10,085 nucleotides of DNA from an uncultured Chryseolinea sp. (lineage in GTDB: Bacteria; Bacteroidota; Bacteroidia; Cytophagales; Cyclobacteriaceae). Below are positions 6,513 to 10,085 of the stretch, piece after piece; the first letter of the stretch is position 1, and every line of letters begins with the position of its first letter. The stretch lies in contig CAMLER010000132.1 of NCBI GenBank assembly GCA_946478915.1, positions 1 to 10,085 of the forward strand. The letters run 5' to 3'. A model generated the notes under the pieces. The model saw nothing but the letters and a program-made list of their open reading frames with translations, was not told where the DNA came from and did no database searches. Made by a program: the position numbers and the translations under genes.

Positions 6513-7707
6513 AGCATTAGCAAAAGCCAGCCTGCACCCTCAGGAAAAATTATTGGAAGTTAAAAAGGGAAAGCACTCTTTCTTTATAGGGTTACCCCGG
6601 GAGATATCCTTACAGGAGAATCGCATTAGCCTTACGCCCGACGCGGTAGCTATCCTGGTCAACAATGGTCATGAGATATGGGTAGAGGCGAAAGCTGGCC
6701 TCGGTTCGAAATTTTCCGATAAGGAGTATAGTGACGCAGGCGCGAAGATCGTTTATTCTCCCCAGGAAGTTTACAAGGCTGATGTCATTTTAAAAATCGA
6801 GCCCGCCACACTGGAAGAAATTGAAATGATGCATCCAGGGCAAACGTTGATTTCTGCCATGCAGATGGGACAGATGAAGGTGGAAGTACTTCAGGCCATG
6901 CTCAAGAAAAAAATCATAGCATTGGCATATGAATACATTGAGGATAAGGTGGGTGGCATGCCTATCATCCGCGCCATGAGCGAGATCGCTGGCAGCTCGG
7001 TTCTGTTAATAGCATCAGAGTATCTAAGTACGGCCAACAACGGAAAGGGAGTGATCCTGGGGGGTATTACCGGTGTACCACCGACCAAAGTGGTTATTAT
7101 CGGCGCTGGTACCGTAGCCGAATTTGCAGCACGTGCGGCCTTGGGGTTGGGGGCTCATGTGGAGGTGTTCGACAATCATCTGTACAAATTAAGGCGTATC
7201 AAACATATCCTGGGTCAACAGATATACACGTCGACTATCGATACTGTTACCCTTGGCGATACTTTGAAAACAGCGGACGTGGTAATTGGGGCACTTCGTG
7301 CTGAAAAGGGTAGAGCGCGTCATGTTATTACCGAGGAGATGGTAACCCATATGAAACCGGATTCGTTGATTATCGATCTTAGCATTGACCAGGGAGGATG
7401 TGTCGAGACTTCGGAGCTAACAACACTGAGCAGGCCCGTTTTTCGCAGGCATGGCGTTATTCATTATTGTGTCCCCAATGTAGCTTCCCGCGTGGCGCAT
7501 ACTGCGGCCAATGCACTGAGCAATATTTTTACACCTACAATTCTCAGGGCAGCCGAAGAGGGTGGGGTGGAAGCAATGATCTTTTCTCACAAGTGGTTCA
7601 TGAAAGGAGTTTATACTTACAAGGGGGGACTGACCAACGAGCACGTTGCACGCAAATTCGGGTTGAAGCATAAAAATATTGAGCTTTTAATGGCGGCACG
7701 GATTTGA
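6484..7707 (+). CDS. ald: Alanine dehydrogenase/PNT-family NAD-binding protein (active-site His replaced)
   Basis: This 407-residue protein aligns along its length with alanine dehydrogenase (about 370 residues) after an extra N-terminal segment of about 32 residues. Seen motifs are GLPREISLQENRISLTP with Arg47, LKIEP with Lys104, MSEIAGSS, the Rossmann loop IGAGTVAEFAA (207 onward, third Gly replaced by Ala) followed by Asp230 (VFD), which favours NAD over NADP, and IDLSIDQGGC with Asp302. These match Arg15, Lys74 and Asp270 of the Mycobacterium tuberculosis enzyme. The catalytic His96 (LHLA) aligns with Gln127 in SAMQMGQM. Oxidative deamination of alanine to pyruvate is therefore uncertain; an altered substrate or a regulatory role is possible. 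The first 29 bases overlap tsaE, and no later ATG lies before the conserved domain. It ends the porX-tsaE-ald operon. Family is certain; the exact reaction is not. Confidence 0.85.
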   Translation: MTEKKKTGFEALAKASLHPQEKLLEVKKGKHSFFIGLPREISLQENRISLTPDAVAILVNNGHEIWVEAKAGLGSKFSDKEYSDAGAKIVYSPQEVYKADVILKIEPATLEEIEMMHPGQTLISAMQMGQMKVEVLQAMLKKKIIALAYEYIEDKVGGMPIIRAMSEIAGSSVLLIASEYLSTANNGKGVILGGITGVPPTKVVIIGAGTVAEFAARAALGLGAHVEVFDNHLYKLRRIKHILGQQIYTSTIDTVTLGDTLKTADVVIGALRAEKGRARHVITEEMVTHMKPDSLIIDLSIDQGGCVETSELTTLSRPVFRRHGVIHYCVPNVASRVAHTAANALSNIFTPTILRAAEEGGVEAMIFSHKWFMKGVYTYKGGLTNEHVARKFGLKHKNIELLMAARI

Positions 7708-7735
7708 TTTTACGATTGCGACAGTGTGACATTAA

Positions 7736-7764
7736 ATGTGAATGCCGTGATATTGCATTCTCAT
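7736..7764 (+). terminator. Hairpin downstream of the Ald-family gene, possible terminator
   Basis: A perfect 6-base inverted repeat, GAATGC (7740-7745) and GCATTC (7755-7760), encloses a 9-base loop. Past one T-T mismatch the stem extends by three more pairs, so it covers 7736-7764 with 9 of 10 positions paired. It begins about 29 bases after the stop of the last operon gene. No T-run follows, so it is not a classic intrinsic terminator; it may act as a 3'-end stabiliser or be chance. Confidence 0.35.
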
Positions 7765-7897
7765 GCAAGACTGAAATCCAGGCGAGACATCGTGATCATT
7801 CATTCTTTGGACCCAGATCAAATGTGAAGGCGTGCAGCATCCCTTAGGACATTCCTAAACCTCAATCCCTCCAATCAATTTACACCCAAACCGGGGT

Positions 7898-7930
7898 ATT
7901 GATCTCCTAAAATTCCGTACCTAAATTTTG
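7898..7930 (+). promoter_or_regulatory. Weak candidate promoter for the secreted-protein gene
   Basis: ATTG (7898-7901) is followed after 20 bases by TAAATTTTG (7922-7930). This resembles the Bacteroidota pair TTG and TAnnTTTG but has one extra T in the -7 element. A start of transcription here would leave a leader of about 10-15 bases before the ATG at 7950. The gene is presumably transcribed separately from the upstream operon, given the 242-base gap and hairpin. The match is imperfect and untested. Confidence 0.3.
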
Positions 7931-7949
7931 ACTCAGATCCCATACTACA

Positions 7950-8690
7950 ATGGAGAAACTGGTGTGCATCATTCTTCTACTGATAACGGCTTTGCATGCG
8001 CTTGGTCAGTCAGTCGTTCCTCCCAATATCCGCGCGACGAACACGCTGGAGAAATTGTTCGATTATAACGGTATAGATGAAGGCGACATCCTTTATGGTA
8101 TCCCTCTTCCTGAAGGAAAGGTTGTTGGCGATACTTACATGGACACCCACTGGAGGAACGCTAACGTTATGCTCTATGAAAAAGAAAAATTGATTGAAGG
8201 ATTCCCCATGCGGTACGATATTCACCTTGACGAGTTGGAATTTAAGAGTAGGAGCGGGATTAAAGTTTTAGCCGGCAGCAAGGTAAAAAGTTTCGTTTGG
8301 GCTGATTCCATTACGCGAACACCCGCATATTTTATCAATGGAAAGTCTTTTCGGAATGAGGATGATGTTCCCTATACCGGATTTTTCGAGGTGTTGGAGG
8401 AGGGTTCTGTATCGCTGCTCAAAAAAACATATATCAGCGTTAGGAAAGCTGACTATAACGTAGCGATGAATGTGGGCAGTAGGGACGATAAAATCCTGAA
8501 AAAAAACAGATACTATGTACTCAAAGAAAACCGTCTGGTGGAATTGCCAGCCTCAAGAAAGAAATTCCTCAGCATTTTTAATGACAACCCTCGATTGGAC
8601 GAATACATCAGGCAGAATAGCCTGTCCGTAACGGATGAACATGATCTCAAACTCATCATGAGTCAATACAATTCCGTTCCCAACAATTGA
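7950..8690 (+). CDS. Secreted protein of unknown function with N-terminal signal peptide
   Basis: I do not recognise a named domain in this 246-residue protein. Residues 1-19 look like a Sec signal peptide: Glu-Lys, then a hydrophobic run (VCIILLLITALHA) and a likely cleavage site after Ala-Leu-Gly19, giving a mature protein starting at Gln20. Cys6 is inside the hydrophobic run and is not in a lipobox, so it is not a lipoprotein. The mature part is mixed and charged, with no further membrane segment. The C-terminal third (about 180-240) has the layout tyrosine-rich strand, ENRLVELPASRKKF, then an acidic helical tail with DEYIRQNSLS and LIMSQYN. I recall this general pattern from uncharacterised periplasmic proteins of Bacteroidota, but this is memory and not a search. 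It lacks a type IX C-terminal sorting domain, so a periplasmic location is most likely. It converges on valS with a 23-base gap. Confidence 0.8.
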   Translation: MEKLVCIILLLITALHALGQSVVPPNIRATNTLEKLFDYNGIDEGDILYGIPLPEGKVVGDTYMDTHWRNANVMLYEKEKLIEGFPMRYDIHLDELEFKSRSGIKVLAGSKVKSFVWADSITRTPAYFINGKSFRNEDDVPYTGFFEVLEEGSVSLLKKTYISVRKADYNVAMNVGSRDDKILKKNRYYVLKENRLVELPASRKKFLSIFNDNPRLDEYIRQNSLSVTDEHDLKLIMSQYNSVPNN

Positions 8691-8713
8691 CAAGAATATG
8701 GACCATTAATCCG

Positions 8714-10085
8714 TTACAGTCTCGAAATACTTTCTTCCAACGCGTTGATCTTCACTTCTGCGTCCGACTTCTTCTTCCTTTCCAAGTCGATCACATGCGG
8801 AGGAGCACTCTTCACAAATTTTTCGTTCGACAACTTTTTTTCAACCTGAGCCAGGAACCCTTTCTGATAGGCGAGGTCTTTCAGCAATGCTTCGCGTTCT
8901 TTTTCTGCATCGATCCTTCCTTCCAACGGAATGAAAAATTCTGTCGACTTGATGATGAATGTTGTACAATTCGACACCTTTTCTTCTGTCGGCAAAACCT
9001 CGCTTAGATTAGAAAGTTTCTTGATGATTGGCCAAAAGTTGCTTATTAGGTTTTCGCCGCCGCTCGACTTAACCAAAACTTTTAATTGTTCTTTTGGAGA
9101 AATGCCTTTCGCATTTCTGGCATTACGGATTTCGGTAATAATTTCGAAAGCAAATACGCTTTCTTCCAGGATGGATTTGTCGGAAGCCACTGGTTCCGGC
9201 CATGAAGCAACAATAATGCAACTGTCGTTTCTCTCTTTCAATTCGTGCCACAGTTCCTCTGTAATAAAAGGCATGAAAGGGTGAAGCGCCTTCAGCAACG
9301 TTTCGAAAAACTCGATCGTTTTCAGGTAGGTCTTTTCGTCGATCGGCTTACCGAATTCTGGCTTAATGATCTCGAGATACCACGAACAGAAGTCATCCCA
9401 AATCAATTTATAAACCGTAAGCAATGCCGAGGACATTCTAAACTTAGTGAAGTCATCATCAAGCATTGTGAGGGATTCGTTCATCCTGGAATCAAACCAT
9501 TGAATACCGAGATTATTTTCTTCTGGTGTCGTTACGTCTGCACTTACCTCCCAACCCTTTACAAGCCGGAACGCATTCCAAATCTTGTTTGCAAAGTTTC
9601 TTCCTTGTTCGATCAGCTTCTCATCATAAGGCAAATCGTTCCCTGCGGGTGAACTGAATAACATTCCCGCACGGACGGCATCTGCGCCGAAAGTCGAAAT
9701 GAGATCGAGTGGGTCCGGGGAATTTCCCAGGGACTTGGACATTTTCCGCCCAAGTTTATCCCGTACAATTCCAGTCAGGTAAACATTCTTAAACGGCATT
9801 TCGCCCCGGTATTCGTAGCCAGCGATAATCATCCGAGCGACCCAAAAGAAAAGAATCTCCGGAGCAGTAACCAGGTCGTTGGTTGGGTAATAGTAATTCA
9901 AGTCTGCATTTCCCTTGTTCCCATCCGACTTGAAAACGGATGTGTCAAAAACAGCGATCGGCCACAACCAGCTTGAAAACCAGGTGTCCATTACGTCAGG
10001 GTCTTGTCTTAACGTCTGATCTTTAAAGTCAGGATCCTGTTTCCTGAATTCTTCCAGGGCTTCACGCTCGGTCCGAGCGACAACA
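8714..10085 (-). CDS. valS: Valyl-tRNA synthetase, C-terminal half (5' part beyond window)
   Basis: ValRS is a class I synthetase that charges tRNA-Val with valine. Here 456 C-terminal residues are visible of the usual 870-950. The reading frame runs open to the right edge, so the first in-frame ATG at 9991 is internal and not the start. Near the fragment start is DPDVMDTWFSSWLWP, a strong ValRS signature, then FFWVARMI and GRKMSKSLGN. The KMSKS loop that stabilises the aminoacyl-adenylate transition state is encoded at 9745-9731. An anticodon-binding helical domain follows (FANKIWNAFRL, LHPFMPFITEELW). The last 65 or so residues form the coiled-coil tRNA-binding arm rich in Glu and Lys, ending ISRL. 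The stop lies 23 bases from the convergent secreted-protein gene, with no clear terminator between them. Confidence 0.96.
   Translation of the reverse strand, partial: VVARTEREALEEFRKQDPDFKDQTLRQDPDVMDTWFSSWLWPIAVFDTSVFKSDGNKGNADLNYYYPTNDLVTAPEILFFWVARMIIAGYEYRGEMPFKNVYLTGIVRDKLGRKMSKSLGNSPDPLDLISTFGADAVRAGMLFSSPAGNDLPYDEKLIEQGRNFANKIWNAFRLVKGWEVSADVTTPEENNLGIQWFDSRMNESLTMLDDDFTKFRMSSALLTVYKLIWDDFCSWYLEIIKPEFGKPIDEKTYLKTIEFFETLLKALHPFMPFITEELWHELKERNDSCIIVASWPEPVASDKSILEESVFAFEIITEIRNARNAKGISPKEQLKVLVKSSGGENLISNFWPIIKKLSNLSEVLPTEEKVSNCTTFIIKSTEFFIPLEGRIDAEKEREALLKDLAYQKGFLAQVEKKLSNEKFVKSAPPHVIDLERKKKSDAEVKINALEESISRL

Larger units (their letters stand above)
7708..7949. other. Intergenic region between the Ald-family gene and the secreted-protein gene
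   Basis: These 242 bases form the longest stretch without a gene in the window. They contain the imperfect hairpin at 7736-7764, a second small inverted repeat (TTAGG 7844-7848 and CCTAA 7854-7858, 5-base loop) and a promoter-like site near the right end. I found no plausible small open reading frame: the ATGs here meet a stop within a few codons. I saw no tRNA or recognisable riboswitch. Confidence 0.6.

Noticed and set aside
8691..8713. Possible bidirectional terminator between the convergent secreted-protein gene and valS.
   Set aside because: The 23-base gap and its flanks contain only a 4-base stem with a single-base loop and no T-run.
9245..9652. A 135-codon open frame antisense to valS, and another at 8687-9007.
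   Set aside because: Both mirror the ValRS C-terminal coding sequence and show no family features of their own.
9989..9991. ATG at 9991 as the start of valS.
   Set aside because: The same frame stays open upstream to the window edge and encodes conserved ValRS sequence (TEREALEEF, DPDV), so this Met is internal.

Overview
The window is chromosomal DNA of a member of the Bacteroidota, probably a Cytophagales- or Flavobacteriia-like bacterium with a type IX secretion system. Three things point there. lpxC and fabZ are fused into one gene, a hallmark of the phylum. A PorX-type response regulator with a PglZ effector domain is present. The clearest promoter-like site matches the Bacteroidota pattern TTG-N(17-23)-TAnnTTTG, and the starts lack obvious Shine-Dalgarno sequences. 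I see no mobile element, tRNA, rRNA or CRISPR array.

Left part (1-4430, all minus strand): a lipid A gene set read right to left. It starts with an HD-domain phosphohydrolase (4430-3195), then lpxD (3125-2064), the lpxC/fabZ fusion (1992-595) and lpxA (598 to beyond the left edge). Gaps are about 70 bases, about 70 bases and a 4-base ATGA overlap. The three Lpx proteins cover the first acylation, the deacetylation and the second acylation of UDP-GlcNAc. The FabZ half belongs to the fatty acid elongation cycle that uses the same 3-hydroxyacyl-ACP pool. A well-matched internal promoter candidate lies just upstream of lpxC/fabZ.

Middle (4498-7707, plus strand): transcribed divergently from the HD gene across only 67 bases. 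It holds porX (two-component regulator with a PglZ phosphodiesterase domain, linked to type IX secretion), tsaE (t6A tRNA modification ATPase) and an alanine dehydrogenase-family gene. Overlaps of 4 and 29 bases suggest one translationally coupled operon. The alanine dehydrogenase-like protein has Gln where true enzymes have a catalytic His, so its reaction is uncertain.

Right part (7708-10085): a 242-base intergenic stretch with two small hairpins and a possible promoter, then a secreted protein of unknown function (7950-8690, plus). It converges, with a 23-base gap, on the C-terminal half of valS (8714 to beyond the right edge, minus).

Most of the window is conserved core genome. I do not see a clearly new system. 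The points most worth a second look are the catalytically altered Ald-family protein coupled to porX-tsaE, the divergent pairing of two phosphohydrolases (HD and PglZ), and the unknown secreted protein.
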